From: Pseudomonas hormoni
GTDB lineage: Bacteria > Pseudomonadota > Gammaproteobacteria > Pseudomonadales > Pseudomonadaceae
DNA length: 64,000 nt
NCBI RefSeq assembly: GCF_018502625.1
Contig: NZ_CP075566.1
Span: forward strand, 2,962,001 to 3,026,000
Direction of reading: 5' to 3'
Both the position numbers and the translations under genes were made by a program. A model generated the notes under the pieces. The model saw only the letters and a program-made list of their open reading frames with translations, had not been told where the DNA came from and made no database searches. Shown one piece after another: positions 26,862 through 36,600 of the stretch (position 1 is the first letter of the stretch; each line of letters opens with the position of its first letter).

Positions 26862-28340
26862 CTATTGATACGAAGGTTTCTGGCCTTCGCGATAAGCAAC
26901 CCGCTGCTCGAACGTACCGACGGAATTGCCGCCGAGCGCCACGTACAGCCGCACCGTGTCGAGGTACTGCGCAGTCTTCACGCGGATTCGACCCAGCAAC
27001 GCCTGCTGATAGGCGCGTTCCGCTTCCAGCACCTGAAGAATGCTGTTCTCGCCCTGAGTGAAGGCTTGCCGGTTCAACTGCAAGCTGGTTTCAGCGGCGC
27101 GCAAGGCGTCTTCCTGCGCGAGGTTTTCCTCGGCGTCATGGTTGATGGCTTGCAGCGTGTCGGCGACCTGGCCGAACGAAGTGATGACGGTCTGCTGGTA
27201 ACCGGCGAGCGTCGCGTTGTAGCCCTCGACCGCCGCCTGACGTTCAGCCTTGAGCGTGCCGCCATCGAAAATCGGCCCCGCCAGCCCCGCCGCGAACCCC
27301 CAGAGTGCGGCACCGCCGTTGCCGGAAGCGGCCTGCGCCAGCGACGCAGACAGGGTGACGTGCGGATAGAGATTCGCGGTTGCGACACCAACCGCCGCGC
27401 TGGCCATGTGCAGTTCCGCCTCGGCCTGAAGGACATCCGGCCGGTCGTGAGCCATTTCCGAAGGCACGCTGACGGGCACGTTGGCCGGCAAGACAAACTC
27501 GGCCAGATCGAAGTCCGGCGCGATCCAGTCGCCCGGGCCTTTGCCGGTCAGAATCGACAGCGCATGGCGTGCCGAATCCCGCTGCTGAGCGAGAGGCGGC
27601 AACAACGTGCGGTCCTGCGCGAGCCGCGTTTCAGCCAGCGAGACATCGATCTGCGTGGTGGTGCCGTTGGCGTGGGCCATGCGCACCAGCTCGAGGTTCT
27701 TTTGGTCATTGGCCAGCAGTTTCTCGACGGCTTGCATCTGTGCATTGGCAGAAGCCACCAACAACGCCTGGCTGGCAACACTGCCAGTCAACGTCAGGTA
27801 CGCCGCTTCGTAACGATGTTTCTGCAGATCGGTAAACGCTTCCTGCTGTTCGACCAGGCGTTTGTTGCCACCGAATGCATCAAGGTCAAAACCGACCCGT
27901 GGCCCGATCGCATAGAAGTTGGAAACGGACGGTTCTTTGGCGGTGTGCACCCGTTGCCGGCCGGCCTGGGCGCCAAAATCGACTTGCGGATACAGTGCGC
28001 CTTCCGCCGCCGCCACCGAGGACGCCGCTTGCCGAATCGTGGCGTCCGCCGCGACGAGCTCCAGGTTGCCGTCAATGGCGCGACGGACCACCTTGTCGAG
28101 CTTCGGCGATTGAAAAGCGGTCCACCAGTCACCGTTCACTTTACGGCCAAGCTGGATGCGTTTTTCACCGTTCTGGCCGAGGCGCTGCTCGGCCTGTTGA
28201 TCGTAGTGCTGCGACGTGCTCGGTGGTTGCATCTGATAATCAGGGCCAACGGTGCAGGCGGTCAGGAATACCAGCGCCGCAATCGCACCGAAGGTGTTTT
28301 TGAACTGAGGTCCATTGATGAAGCGTGCATGGGATTTCAT
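26862..28340 (-). CDS. Outer-membrane efflux lipoprotein, OprM/NodT family
   Basis: A 492-residue outer-membrane factor. The lipobox LTAC places the lipidated Cys at residue 29. Two OEP repeats follow, with the typical PHVTLSASL-type strand segments. It provides the exit duct for the EmrA/EmrB pair encoded 19 bases upstream. The three-gene set forms a complete tripartite pump. Confidence 0.88.
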   Translation of the reverse strand: MKSHARFINGPQFKNTFGAIAALVFLTACTVGPDYQMQPPSTSQHYDQQAEQRLGQNGEKRIQLGRKVNGDWWTAFQSPKLDKVVRRAIDGNLELVAADATIRQAASSVAAAEGALYPQVDFGAQAGRQRVHTAKEPSVSNFYAIGPRVGFDLDAFGGNKRLVEQQEAFTDLQKHRYEAAYLTLTGSVASQALLVASANAQMQAVEKLLANDQKNLELVRMAHANGTTTQIDVSLAETRLAQDRTLLPPLAQQRDSARHALSILTGKGPGDWIAPDFDLAEFVLPANVPVSVPSEMAHDRPDVLQAEAELHMASAAVGVATANLYPHVTLSASLAQAASGNGGAALWGFAAGLAGPIFDGGTLKAERQAAVEGYNATLAGYQQTVITSFGQVADTLQAINHDAEENLAQEDALRAAETSLQLNRQAFTQGENSILQVLEAERAYQQALLGRIRVKTAQYLDTVRLYVALGGNSVGTFEQRVAYREGQKPSYQ

Positions 28341-28359
28341 TGGGCAAACTCCACGTTAA

Positions 28360-29829
28360 CTAGTTGGTCGGAACGGGCTTGCGAAGAAAGACAACCAGTG
28401 GACTGACCACCAGCATCGCCACCATCAAAATCTTGAACTGGTCGATCACGGCGATAAAAGCAGCCTGGCCGGTGATCATTTCGTTGAGCCCCTCCAGCGC
28501 TTGAAGCGACGTCGGCACAGCGGCGTGATACGGCGTCAAGTTGCTGACCAGAGCCATGTGCATCGCCTGCGTATTGTTGAAAAAGAACAACTGCACGATC
28601 GCCACACCGAGGGTGCTGCCGTACACCCGGGACAAATTGAACAGGCCGGTGCCTTCCGGACGCAGCGCGGGATCGAGTGTGCTGAACGCGACCTTGGTCA
28701 GCGACGGCATCAGGATGCCGATGCCGATCCCCTGGATCGCACCCGCCACTGCCACCGGCGACCAGTCCATCAACGGCGAATAGCCGAGCATCAGCCAGTT
28801 GGCGTAAATCACCACGGCCACCCCGGCCGCGACGAACCATCGACGGTCGAAACGCTCGGGAACCCGGTTCATCAGCAGAAACGCACCGACCAGTCCGATG
28901 CCACGCGGAATTGTCAACGATCCCGTAGTGTCCGGCGGGTAGCCAAGGATCTCGTCGAGCATCGGCGAGGTCAGGGCCATGGTCGACAGCAGCACAAAAC
29001 CCACGGCGAAGAAGATGATCGTCGACAGCACGAAATTGCGATCATCGAACAAACGCTTGTTGAGGAAATGCACCTTCTTCGTCAGCACATGCACCGCAAA
29101 CAGGTAGGTCCCCAGTGCACAGCCCAGCGCTTCCAGCCAGATCTCGGTGGAGGCAAACCAGTCCAGGCGTTCACCGCGGTCGAGCAGCATTTGCAGGCTG
29201 ATCAACCCCAGCGTGAAGGTGCCGAAGCCGAAGAAGTCGAACGCCGGGGCTTTCTCGGCCTTTTTTTCCTTCAGCAACAGCGCCATCACCAGGAAGATGT
29301 ACGCCGCCAGCGGCAGGCTGATGTAGAAGATCGGCCGCCATCCGTAATGCTCGCCGATCCAGCCACCGATGCTCGGGCCGCTGACGATGCCGAACAGCAC
29401 GATGGCCGTCCAGGTCGCGCCAAACTTCGCACGCTTCTCGGCAGGCAACGTCTCCAGTGCAATCGCCATCGACAGCGGCGCGAGCACGCCGCTCGCCAGG
29501 CCCTGCATGATCCTCGCACCGATGAATTCCAGCGGTGTCGTTGCCATCGTGACCAGCACCAGTCCGAGCACGAAAAACGCCAGCGCCGCCTGATACACCC
29601 GCTTCAAGCCATAACGCGCAGCGAGACATTGCGCGATCGGCAAGGTGATGGCGCTCGCCGCGAGGTACGAGGTGAAGATCCAGCCGGCCTGATCGTCGGT
29701 CATCGACAGGCTGCCCTGAATCAACCTGAGTACCGCGTTTGGAACAGGCAGGTTCGCCGACTGCATGTAAGTCGCCAGCAGCGCGACGAACCTCAACGCA
29801 CGGGCGCCCTCTCCCGCTGGGGCGTTCAT
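28360..29829 (-). CDS. emrB: MFS drug:proton antiporter of the DHA2/EmrB type
   Basis: A 489-residue inner-membrane exporter with about 14 helices. The motif RIMQGLASGVLAPL and motif C-like GPSIGGWIGEHYGWR are visible. The start ATG at 29829 overlaps the stop of the membrane-fusion gene. It takes substrates from the cytoplasm or inner leaflet and passes them to the fusion protein and outer-membrane duct. Confidence 0.87.
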   Translation of the reverse strand: MNAPAGEGARALRFVALLATYMQSANLPVPNAVLRLIQGSLSMTDDQAGWIFTSYLAASAITLPIAQCLAARYGLKRVYQAALAFFVLGLVLVTMATTPLEFIGARIMQGLASGVLAPLSMAIALETLPAEKRAKFGATWTAIVLFGIVSGPSIGGWIGEHYGWRPIFYISLPLAAYIFLVMALLLKEKKAEKAPAFDFFGFGTFTLGLISLQMLLDRGERLDWFASTEIWLEALGCALGTYLFAVHVLTKKVHFLNKRLFDDRNFVLSTIIFFAVGFVLLSTMALTSPMLDEILGYPPDTTGSLTIPRGIGLVGAFLLMNRVPERFDRRWFVAAGVAVVIYANWLMLGYSPLMDWSPVAVAGAIQGIGIGILMPSLTKVAFSTLDPALRPEGTGLFNLSRVYGSTLGVAIVQLFFFNNTQAMHMALVSNLTPYHAAVPTSLQALEGLNEMITGQAAFIAVIDQFKILMVAMLVVSPLVVFLRKPVPTN

Positions 29830-30962
29830 GACTCGGTGCCCGCGGACAACAGCGCCTTGAGCGGATGCCACCACGGCGTGCGGTAACCGGTGTCGACCTT
29901 GACCGTGGCGCTGGTGCCCGAGTACAGCGGCAGCGCCGGGCTCATTTCGTCGAGTTCAAGACGCACCGGCACCCGCTGCACGACCTTGACCCAGTTGCCG
30001 GTCGCGTTTTCCGGCGGCAGCAAGGCGAAGTCCGAACCGGCGCCAGGGCTCATGCTGATCACATGGGCTTTGAAAACGTGATCGGGATAGGTATCGATAC
30101 GGATGGTCGCTTCCTGGCCGGGGCGCATGTGCGTTACCTCCGTTTCACGGAAGTTGGCCTCGATCCAGATCTCGCGCTCGGACAGCAGCGCAAAGGCTGG
30201 CGCGCCGTTATTGACGTAGTTGCCCACCTGCAAATCGTCGACCTTGGCGACGATGCCATCGTCCGGCGCGTACACCGTGGCATACGAGAGGTAAAGCTGC
30301 GCCTCGTCGAGCTGCGCCCTGGCTTCGCGCACCGTCGGGTGGCTGTCGGCGTTGATGTCGGGATTGCCGTTCAACGCAACGACGGTGTTGGCGATCTGTT
30401 GCTCGATGGACGCAATGCGCTGCCGTGCCACTTTAAGGTCGGTGTCCGCACGGTCGTAAACGGCACGGGAGACAAATTCGGAAGCCACCAGTGCCTTCTT
30501 GCGGGCGAACTCTTTCTGGTCGAAACCCGCCGACTCTCTGGCCGATTGCAGCTCGGCCTGTTGCTGCCGATAGCTGGCCTTGAGCCCGTCGATGCGTAAC
30601 CGCGCCACGCTCAACTGCGCTTCTGCGCGGTCAACCGCGATCTGCAAGGGTTTCGGATCGATGCGGAACAGCACCTGGCCCTTGTGAACGAGCTGGTTGT
30701 CCTCGACTGCGATGTCCACAACCTGCCCGGAAATTCGCGCGTTGATCGACGCTTTCGCCACCCGGGCGTAAGCGTTATCGGTGGAAACAAACGGAACCCC
30801 CGCCAAATAGTGCGCGTACCCGTACGCCGCGAAGAGCACCGGAACGCCCACCATCAGCAGTGGCCGCAGTTTTTCCTTGAGCGGTTTTTTGGGCGCGTCT
30901 GGATAGGCCGGCCCTGGATGCTCGAAGGTCTGTGTTGCTGGAATATCGAACTGTTTGGTCAT
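29826..30962 (-). CDS. emrA: HlyD/EmrA-type membrane fusion protein
   Basis: A 378-residue periplasmic adaptor. A cytoplasmic N-terminus of about 32 residues precedes one transmembrane helix (LLMVGVPVLFAAYGYAHY). The barrel-sandwich motif STDNAYARV is at 60-68, followed by a long alpha-helical hairpin and the second lipoyl half ATVYAPDDGIV. It starts at MTKQFDIP (30962) with AAAGGTG upstream. First gene of the efflux operon. Confidence 0.88.
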   Translation of the reverse strand: MTKQFDIPATQTFEHPGPAYPDAPKKPLKEKLRPLLMVGVPVLFAAYGYAHYLAGVPFVSTDNAYARVAKASINARISGQVVDIAVEDNQLVHKGQVLFRIDPKPLQIAVDRAEAQLSVARLRIDGLKASYRQQQAELQSARESAGFDQKEFARKKALVASEFVSRAVYDRADTDLKVARQRIASIEQQIANTVVALNGNPDINADSHPTVREARAQLDEAQLYLSYATVYAPDDGIVAKVDDLQVGNYVNNGAPAFALLSEREIWIEANFRETEVTHMRPGQEATIRIDTYPDHVFKAHVISMSPGAGSDFALLPPENATGNWVKVVQRVPVRLELDEMSPALPLYSGTSATVKVDTGYRTPWWHPLKALLSAGTES

Positions 30963-31104
30963 GATCAAATGCACCTTTAACCGGGAAATAGAGCTAATAC
31001 CCACTAAAACAGCCTTACCGTGCGCAAAAAGGAGGATCGCTCCGCCGCACCTGTTTCGTAGCCGCTTCACCCCGTTCGAGCTCCGCTACAACAAACCTGC
31101 AATC

Positions 31105-31123
31105 AAGGAATTTCTGGTTCCTT
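31105..31123. promoter_or_regulatory. Candidate TetR operator
   Basis: AAGGAA-N7-TTCCTT, a perfect dyad, in the divergent gap between emrA and the TetR gene. Position and size fit a TetR-family operator. Confidence 0.45.
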
Positions 31124-31185
31124 AATTTTGTGCGATGGTGTAAGAATATCCCCACACAAACCTCCATTCAAGGATTTTGTACGAC

Positions 31186-31809
31186 ATGGCACAAAATAAA
31201 ACCACAGAGGGAAAAGGCCGCGGCCGCCCTCGCGCGTATGACCCGCAGACAGCGCTGCAGCAGGCGCTGGGAGTTTTCTGGAGCACCGGCTATTCCGGCG
31301 CCTCGCTGGACAGCATCGCCACGGCGGCCGGCATGAATCGTCCGAGCCTCTACGCCGCATTCGGTGACAAGCACGCGCTCTATATAAAAGCGCTTGAGCA
31401 GTACTGGGAATTTGCTGCTGCGGCCATGCAAGCCGCGCTGACAGACAATGAGCTGACCTTGCGCGAGGCGTTGACGCAGTTATATGAAGGGCAGCTGGCG
31501 ATCTACTTCTCGGGAGCTGGACAGGCCCGAGGCTGCTTTGCGATCGGCACGGCGACCACTGAAGCCGTCGAGGATCCGGAAATCCGCGAGGTGTTGTCGG
31601 ATCGGCTCAGCCGCCTTGATGCCGATCTGGAAACGCGGCTGCGTGTGGCCATCGACAAGAGCGAGTTGAACAACGATGTCGACCCGGCCGCCCTCGCCGT
31701 TCTCGCGTCATCGTTGCTGCACAGCATTTCGATCCGGGCGCGGGCAGGCAAACCCCGTGATGAGTTGACCGAAATGGCACGCAACGCGGTCAACGTGATT
31801 TGCGGTTGA
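31186..31809 (+). CDS. TetR-family transcriptional repressor
   Basis: A 207-residue regulator. The HTH is visible at about residues 32-57 (SLDSIATAAGMNRPSLYAAFGDK). The C-terminal ligand domain contains the RGCFAIGTA segment seen in the TetR_C_6-type group. It is divergent from the emrA-emrB-OMF operon and is its probable repressor. The ATG at 31186 is preferred to an upstream TTG because AAGGA then has usable spacing. Confidence 0.85.
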   Translation: MAQNKTTEGKGRGRPRAYDPQTALQQALGVFWSTGYSGASLDSIATAAGMNRPSLYAAFGDKHALYIKALEQYWEFAAAAMQAALTDNELTLREALTQLYEGQLAIYFSGAGQARGCFAIGTATTEAVEDPEIREVLSDRLSRLDADLETRLRVAIDKSELNNDVDPAALAVLASSLLHSISIRARAGKPRDELTEMARNAVNVICG

Positions 31810-31821
31810 GGAGTTCTTGAA

Positions 31822-32349
31822 GTGGGCGAAGGACTCGAAGACATTCTGGCCGAGCAGCTGGCGGTTATTTTTTGCGGGATCAATCCGGGCGTGATGGCCG
31901 CGGCGCAGGGGCATCACTTTGCCGGCAGGGGCAATCGCTTCTGGCGCACGCTGCATCTTGCCGGTTTCACGCCGCGGGAAGTGCGCCCGGAAAACGACTG
32001 GCAGATTTTGCAGTATCAGTGTGGCTTGACCGCCGTGGTGGATCGGCCGACGGCGCGAGCGGATCAGCTCTCGGTAGATGAATTCACCGCCGCCGCTGCG
32101 AATTTCGAACAGAAAATCGCACGCCATGCGCCACGCTTCGTAGCGTTTCTCGGTAAAGCGGCGTATTGCGCATTATCCCGCCAGCGAGACATTGCCTGGG
32201 GACTGCAACCAACAACGTTTGGCAATGCCGCGGTGTGGGTGCTGCCCAATCCGAGCGGCCGCAATCTCGCCTTCAGCCAGGAACAGCTGGTTGCCGCTTA
32301 CCGCCAACTATATCTGGCCACCCACGAGGGCTCGCCATCGACCGCTTGA
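31822..32349 (+). CDS. mug: Mismatch-specific (G:U/T) DNA glycosylase
   Basis: A 175-residue Mug/TDG-family enzyme. The catalytic motif GINPG has Asn21, and the second motif LPNPSGRN wedges the opposite strand. It removes uracil, ethenocytosine or thymine opposite G. The GTG start has GAGGAG upstream. It is 12 bases after the TetR gene, so the two may be read together. Confidence 0.88.
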   Translation: MGEGLEDILAEQLAVIFCGINPGVMAAAQGHHFAGRGNRFWRTLHLAGFTPREVRPENDWQILQYQCGLTAVVDRPTARADQLSVDEFTAAAANFEQKIARHAPRFVAFLGKAAYCALSRQRDIAWGLQPTTFGNAAVWVLPNPSGRNLAFSQEQLVAAYRQLYLATHEGSPSTA

Positions 32350-32432
32350 ATACTCCGCCATAAGCAGCGCTTCAGACGCATTGCGATACAGTCGTTGGCA
32401 CCGCTTTCAGAACAACAAAACAGGAGTTGAAG

Positions 32433-32861
32433 ATGTCCGAACTGAAACTGCACCCCAACGCCGCTGCATCCTTGGCCCAATGGCACGACATGATCCGCCA
32501 GGGTGACTTGCAAGCCCTGCCCCGGTTGCTGGACCCGAACGCGGTGTTCCGCTCACCGATGGCGCACACACCGTACCCGGGCGCCAAGGTGGTCACGATG
32601 ATTCTGACCACGGTGTTTAACGTCTTTGAAAATTTCACCTACCACCGCGAATTGGCGACTGCAGACGGTTTGAATGTCGTACTCGAATTCAGCGCCAAGG
32701 TCGGCGGAAAAGAGCTCAAGGGCATCGACATGATCCGCTTCGACGAGCAAGGCAAAATCGTTGAATTCGAGGTTATGGTTCGTCCGATGAGCGGTTTACA
32801 GGCTCTGGGCGAAGAAATGGGCCGCCGCCTCGGCGCTTACCTGGCCGCCAGCAAAGCCTGA
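32433..32861 (+). CDS. NTF2-like (SnoaL-type) protein
   Basis: A 142-residue alpha+beta cone-fold protein: WHDMIRQGDLQALPRLLDPNAVFRSP is typical of the family's first helix and strand, and DMIRFDEQGKIVEFEVMV of the last strands. Such proteins bind small ligands or act as enzymes; none is predictable here. The ATG at 32433 has CAGGAG upstream. Confidence 0.75.
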   Translation: MSELKLHPNAAASLAQWHDMIRQGDLQALPRLLDPNAVFRSPMAHTPYPGAKVVTMILTTVFNVFENFTYHRELATADGLNVVLEFSAKVGGKELKGIDMIRFDEQGKIVEFEVMVRPMSGLQALGEEMGRRLGAYLAASKA

Positions 32862-32924
32862 CAACCCTTGGGTCACCGATCGGATTGACCCAACCACCTC
32901 CCGTCTGCGGACTACGCTCAACGT

Positions 32925-32968
32925 GAGCGCTGCATAAATGCCTATTTCGTTGCATTATCGCAGCGCTC
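32925..32968. other. Hairpin in the leader of the PAS gene
   Basis: GAGCGCTGC (32925-32933) and GCAGCGCTC (32960-32968) form a perfect nine-base stem with a 26-base loop. It lies in the 232-base gap before the PAS/sigma54 activator pair. There is no T-run, so it is either an operator dyad or an mRNA structure. Confidence 0.4.
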
Positions 32969-33093
32969 AACGCATCGCCTGCCCTCGTGCTCCCCTGTTC
33001 GCAGCGCCTTTCAGTTGGCATGCGATATGCCCCGCTTTGACTGCCTGAGTGATTTCAGCCAGGTCCCATTAGCCAAATCGAGCCGATCCACCG

Positions 33094-34224
33094 ATGGATA
33101 TCCTGAATTTACTGACCAACAAGGCGCAGCCTCTGACCAGCACCCTCAGCGCTGACGGGCAACTGATCAGCCTGTCCGCCAGCCTGAGCGATCAACTGGG
33201 CTATGACCCCGAAGCGCTGCTGAACCAGCCGATCGAGCGCATCTTCAGCGTCGAATCGCTACGCGCCGTGCAGTCGTTGTTTGCCAATCCGCCCGCCGAC
33301 GAGCAAGTCCACAGCCTGGAACTGACCCTGATTCGCCACAACGGCGGCTTGCTGCCGGTGGTCGCTTGCGGCTTGCTGGAATGGCGCTCGGTCCACCCGG
33401 CGCGCCTGTATCTGCTGAAAATCCCCCTCGGCGCGCTGGGCCATCGACTGCGGGAAATGCACAACGCCAATGAAGTCATGAGTCAGATGCTGCAGAGCGC
33501 CAAGGTCGCGTACTGGTGCATCGAGTTTGCCGAGGCGGTGGACATCAACACCTCGCCGGACGAAATCGTGCGCCAGGTGTTCGAAAACGACTCCCACTGG
33601 CGACTGTGCAATCGCGCCATGGCCGAGGTGTACGAGATGCCTTCGGATGTCGATTTCAACCAGCAACCGGTGCGCCTGTACTGGCCGCGCAGCCCCGCCA
33701 ACGAAGAGTTTGTGCGGCGCCTGATCGAAGCCGGTTTCCACGTGGACTGCGCGCTGTCGGTGGATCGCCGTCACGACGGCTCGCCGGCCTACGTCGAGAA
33801 CGATGTGCGCGCAACCATCGTCAACGGCCATCTGTTGCGTATGTGGGGCAGCATTCGCGATGTCAGTCAGGAACTGCGCATGCAGCACGACGCCGAGCAG
33901 CGCATCGACGCGTTGCGCCGGGTGTTCGATGCGGTGCCCGACGCGGTGCTGGTGATCGATGAGCACCTGCAACCGCAATGGCGCAACTCAGCCTTCGAAG
34001 AAACCTTCGGCATCACCCATGGCGCCGGCATCGCTCGGCTGCTGCTGGACAACGCCCTGCCCGAGCGCACCTGGCACAGCCTGCCCCTGCCGGACTTGAG
34101 CGGACGCCAGCTGAATTTCAATGTGCATTGCTCGCGCATCCTGATTCGTGAAGGCGTGGCCTGGCGAGTCGCGGTGTTTCGCGAAAGCCAGGGCGTGCGC
34201 CGTGCCGAAGAGTTGCACCCATGA
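33094..34224 (+). CDS. PAS-domain sensor protein, partner of the adjacent sigma54 activator
   Basis: A 376-residue cytoplasmic protein. A first PAS-like domain spans about 10-115 (SLSDQLGYDPEALLNQPIERIF). The middle part is PAS-like as well (NRAMAEVYEMPSDVDFN... DVSQELRMQHDAE). A third short PAS begins near 275 (VFDAVPDAVLVIDEHLQPQWRN). No kinase, GGDEF or HTH domain is present. The stop overlaps the ATG of the activator (ATGA), so the two probably work as a pair with this one sensing the inducer. Confidence 0.75.
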   Translation: MDILNLLTNKAQPLTSTLSADGQLISLSASLSDQLGYDPEALLNQPIERIFSVESLRAVQSLFANPPADEQVHSLELTLIRHNGGLLPVVACGLLEWRSVHPARLYLLKIPLGALGHRLREMHNANEVMSQMLQSAKVAYWCIEFAEAVDINTSPDEIVRQVFENDSHWRLCNRAMAEVYEMPSDVDFNQQPVRLYWPRSPANEEFVRRLIEAGFHVDCALSVDRRHDGSPAYVENDVRATIVNGHLLRMWGSIRDVSQELRMQHDAEQRIDALRRVFDAVPDAVLVIDEHLQPQWRNSAFEETFGITHGAGIARLLLDNALPERTWHSLPLPDLSGRQLNFNVHCSRILIREGVAWRVAVFRESQGVRRAEELHP

Positions 34225-35648
34225 AAGACAAGAACCTGCCACCCACGCTGCAGATGGGCATGCGCTCTTCGGTCAACGTCAGCAGCGAAGTGCTCGGCGC
34301 GTTGCTGGAAACACCCGCACTGCACGCCTTGCTCGACAGCTTCAGTGACGCGCTGATCGTGACGGACGGTGAAGGCCGGGTGCGCTTTCTCAACCTCGCC
34401 GCCGAGCGCGTCAACCGTTTGTCCCGACAGCAAGCCAGCGGTTTGTCCGACAGTGAGTTTTTCCAGCGCTCGGCGCTGAATTACGAAGATTTTCAGGCCG
34501 CGCTGAATCGCGGCGGCAACAGCGCGTTGACCCGTTCGCGGGAAGGTCGGGTTCTGCTCAGCAGCACCCACGCCATTCCCACCGGAGCCTACGAAAAACC
34601 GTTCAGGATGCTGACCCAGAAAGACTTCGACGGCAGCCAGCCGCAGCGTCGCGCCTCGCTGGGTAACCGGCCGGTGGAAACCCAGGGCCTGCGCGATCCG
34701 CAGGACAACGCCTTGCACCTGTCACCGCAGCTCTCGAGCATCGCCGACACCGGCGTCCGCGCGTTCCGGCGGCGTGCGCGATTGTTGCTGCTGGGCGAAC
34801 CGGGCGTCGGCAAGACCGCCATCGCACGCCACATCCACCGCGCCGCCGGTTGGGGCGACCGGCCATTCATTCACGTCAACTGCGGGAGCATTCCGGAGAG
34901 CCTGTTCGAGTCGGAGATGTTCGGCTATGAACGCGGCGCCTTCACCGGCGCGTTGCAGGGCGGCAAGCAAGGCTATATCGAGGCGGCTTCCGGCGGAACA
35001 TTGTTCCTCGACGAGATCGGTGAAATCCCCCTGCACGTGCAGGCCAAGCTACTGAAGTTCCTGGAGGACAGCACCATCCAGTCGGTCGGCTCACCGTTGA
35101 GCAAAACGGTGCAGGTGCAGGTCATTGCCGCCACCAACAAAGACTTGCGTCATCTGGTGAGCATCGGTGAGTTTCGCGCCGACCTCTACTATCGCCTGGC
35201 GGTCCTGCCGGTGGAAATTCCGCCGCTGCGCCAGCACCGGGATGACTTGCCGTTTCTCATCGACATCCTGCTGAGCCGCATCAACGGCGATCGCGAACCG
35301 TCGCTGAGCCTGTCCGCCGGTTGCCGCAAGCGCCTGTTGGGTTATGACTACCCCGGCAACATCCGCGAACTGGTGAACATCTTCGAACGGCTGGCGGTGC
35401 TCGCCGACGATGAAGCCCAGGAGCATCATCTGCCGGCCGAACTGCTCGAACCGGCGCGACCTCAGGAGCGGGTGAACCCAGTGGCGGCCGACGAAGAGGA
35501 TGCGGAGCAAAACCTCAAGCTGCAGGTTCAGCATTTCGAACGCCAGATCATCCTCAAGGCCGTGCATGTGTGCGGCAGCAAACGTAAAGCGGCGGTACAT
35601 CTGGGTATCGACATCGGGACGTTGATTCGCAAACTCCAGCGGGACTGA
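34221..35648 (+). CDS. Sigma54-dependent transcriptional activator
   Basis: A 475-residue enhancer-binding protein. A PAS-like segment is at about 30-90. The AAA+ core has Walker A GEPGVGKT (192-199), the sigma54-contact loop GAFTGA (239-244) and Walker B LFLDEIGE. The C-terminus is a Fis-type HTH (GSKRKAAVHLGIDIGTLIRKL). No receiver domain. It is followed by a sigma54-type promoter for the amine operon, which it very probably activates. Confidence 0.9.
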   Translation: MKDKNLPPTLQMGMRSSVNVSSEVLGALLETPALHALLDSFSDALIVTDGEGRVRFLNLAAERVNRLSRQQASGLSDSEFFQRSALNYEDFQAALNRGGNSALTRSREGRVLLSSTHAIPTGAYEKPFRMLTQKDFDGSQPQRRASLGNRPVETQGLRDPQDNALHLSPQLSSIADTGVRAFRRRARLLLLGEPGVGKTAIARHIHRAAGWGDRPFIHVNCGSIPESLFESEMFGYERGAFTGALQGGKQGYIEAASGGTLFLDEIGEIPLHVQAKLLKFLEDSTIQSVGSPLSKTVQVQVIAATNKDLRHLVSIGEFRADLYYRLAVLPVEIPPLRQHRDDLPFLIDILLSRINGDREPSLSLSAGCRKRLLGYDYPGNIRELVNIFERLAVLADDEAQEHHLPAELLEPARPQERVNPVAADEEDAEQNLKLQVQHFERQIILKAVHVCGSKRKAAVHLGIDIGTLIRKLQRD

Positions 35649-35680
35649 AACCCTGCAATGTCAGTGAGCACGGCGCGGTC

Positions 35681-35774
35681 CCTGTGGGAGCGGGCTTGCC
35701 CGCGATTGCGGTGGCTCAGTCAATGAAGATGTTGGATGTTACTCCGCTATCGCGGGCAAGCCCGCTCACACAGG
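35681..35774. repeat. REP inverted pair, GTGGGAGCGGGC type
   Basis: Arms CCTGTGGGAGCGGGCTTGCC and the reverse complement ending GCTCACACAGG. It lies in the 349-base gap 35649-35997, upstream of the sigma54 promoter. Confidence 0.85.
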
Positions 35775-35895
35775 GTTCTGTGTTTTCCTGGATTACACCT
35801 AACCGCTGCGAAAACGCATACATATCTAGTTACTTCTGCCTGCACCTCACCTCTCAAAAAACAATAAACCCTTAATTTTCAACAAGTTAAATAAC

Positions 35896-35911
35896 TGGCA
35901 CGACCTGTGCT
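35896..35911 (+). promoter_or_regulatory. Sigma54 promoter of the amine-oxidation operon
   Basis: TGGCACGACCTGTGCT has the invariant GG at 35897-35898 and GC at 35909-35910 separated by ten bases, and matches the -24/-12 consensus except at one position. It lies 87 bases before the first gene and 247 bases after the sigma54 activator gene. Confidence 0.75.
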
Positions 35912-35997
35912 CCTGCTACCTGCAACCCACCATCGTTGGGCTTTGCATCAGGGCCGGCTTTCATCAGCCGCGCCGGTAGCCAGGAGGAATAATAAAA

Positions 35998-36600
35998 ATG
36001 TTGATCACCGGGATCAAAAGCCGACCGGTCTATGACCGGTTGCAACCGCTGCCGGGAGGTATCCGGCACATCATTGCCGGGCAAGGCAGCGGCGGTCGCG
36101 CCATGTTGCGCTTGCTGGAAGAAATGGCCGGCCAGGATCGGCCGATTACCTTGCTGTACTCCCTGGAATCCTTTTCCGGCCAGGATTTCCTCACGCAGTT
36201 GCAGCAGCACCCCGAGCACCCGCTGCATGTGCATGCGACCAACCAGTCGTTGATCGACGCGCTGAAAACCCTGCTCGGCGAAGCCCGCATGGGCACCCGC
36301 CTCTATCTCGCCGGTTCGGAAAGTTTCCTCGGCAGCGCCATGCAGGTGGCTACGCATTTCGACCTGAACCGCGACGAAGTGCTGCGCGAGCACTCCGGCA
36401 CGTTGGTTCGCCGCGTCTGGTGCGTGCACTGCGACACCTACACCGAAAACGTGACTCGACGCGTCTATGACTGCCCCGGCTGTGGCCTGACGCTGGTGGT
36501 GCGCGATCACTATTCCCGGCGGTTGGCAGCCTTTCAGGCGGTCAAGGCCGATGCCGAAGTCCCGGGTGAATTGCCCGAAGCCGAGGAGCTCGACACATGA
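35998..36600 (+). CDS. dmmA: Dimethylamine monooxygenase subunit DmmA-like protein
   Basis: A 200-residue cytoplasmic protein. The first 130 residues look like a flavodoxin/reductase-type alpha-beta domain (ITLLYSLESFSGQDF). The C-terminus has a four-Cys metal site, Cys142-x2-Cys145 and Cys159-x2-Cys162 (WCVHC ... DCPGC), rubredoxin-like. It matches the family named after the DmmA subunit. The stop overlaps the reductase start. The substrate in this strain need not be dimethylamine. Confidence 0.75.
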   Translation: MLITGIKSRPVYDRLQPLPGGIRHIIAGQGSGGRAMLRLLEEMAGQDRPITLLYSLESFSGQDFLTQLQQHPEHPLHVHATNQSLIDALKTLLGEARMGTRLYLAGSESFLGSAMQVATHFDLNRDEVLREHSGTLVRRVWCVHCDTYTENVTRRVYDCPGCGLTLVVRDHYSRRLAAFQAVKADAEVPGELPEAEELDT

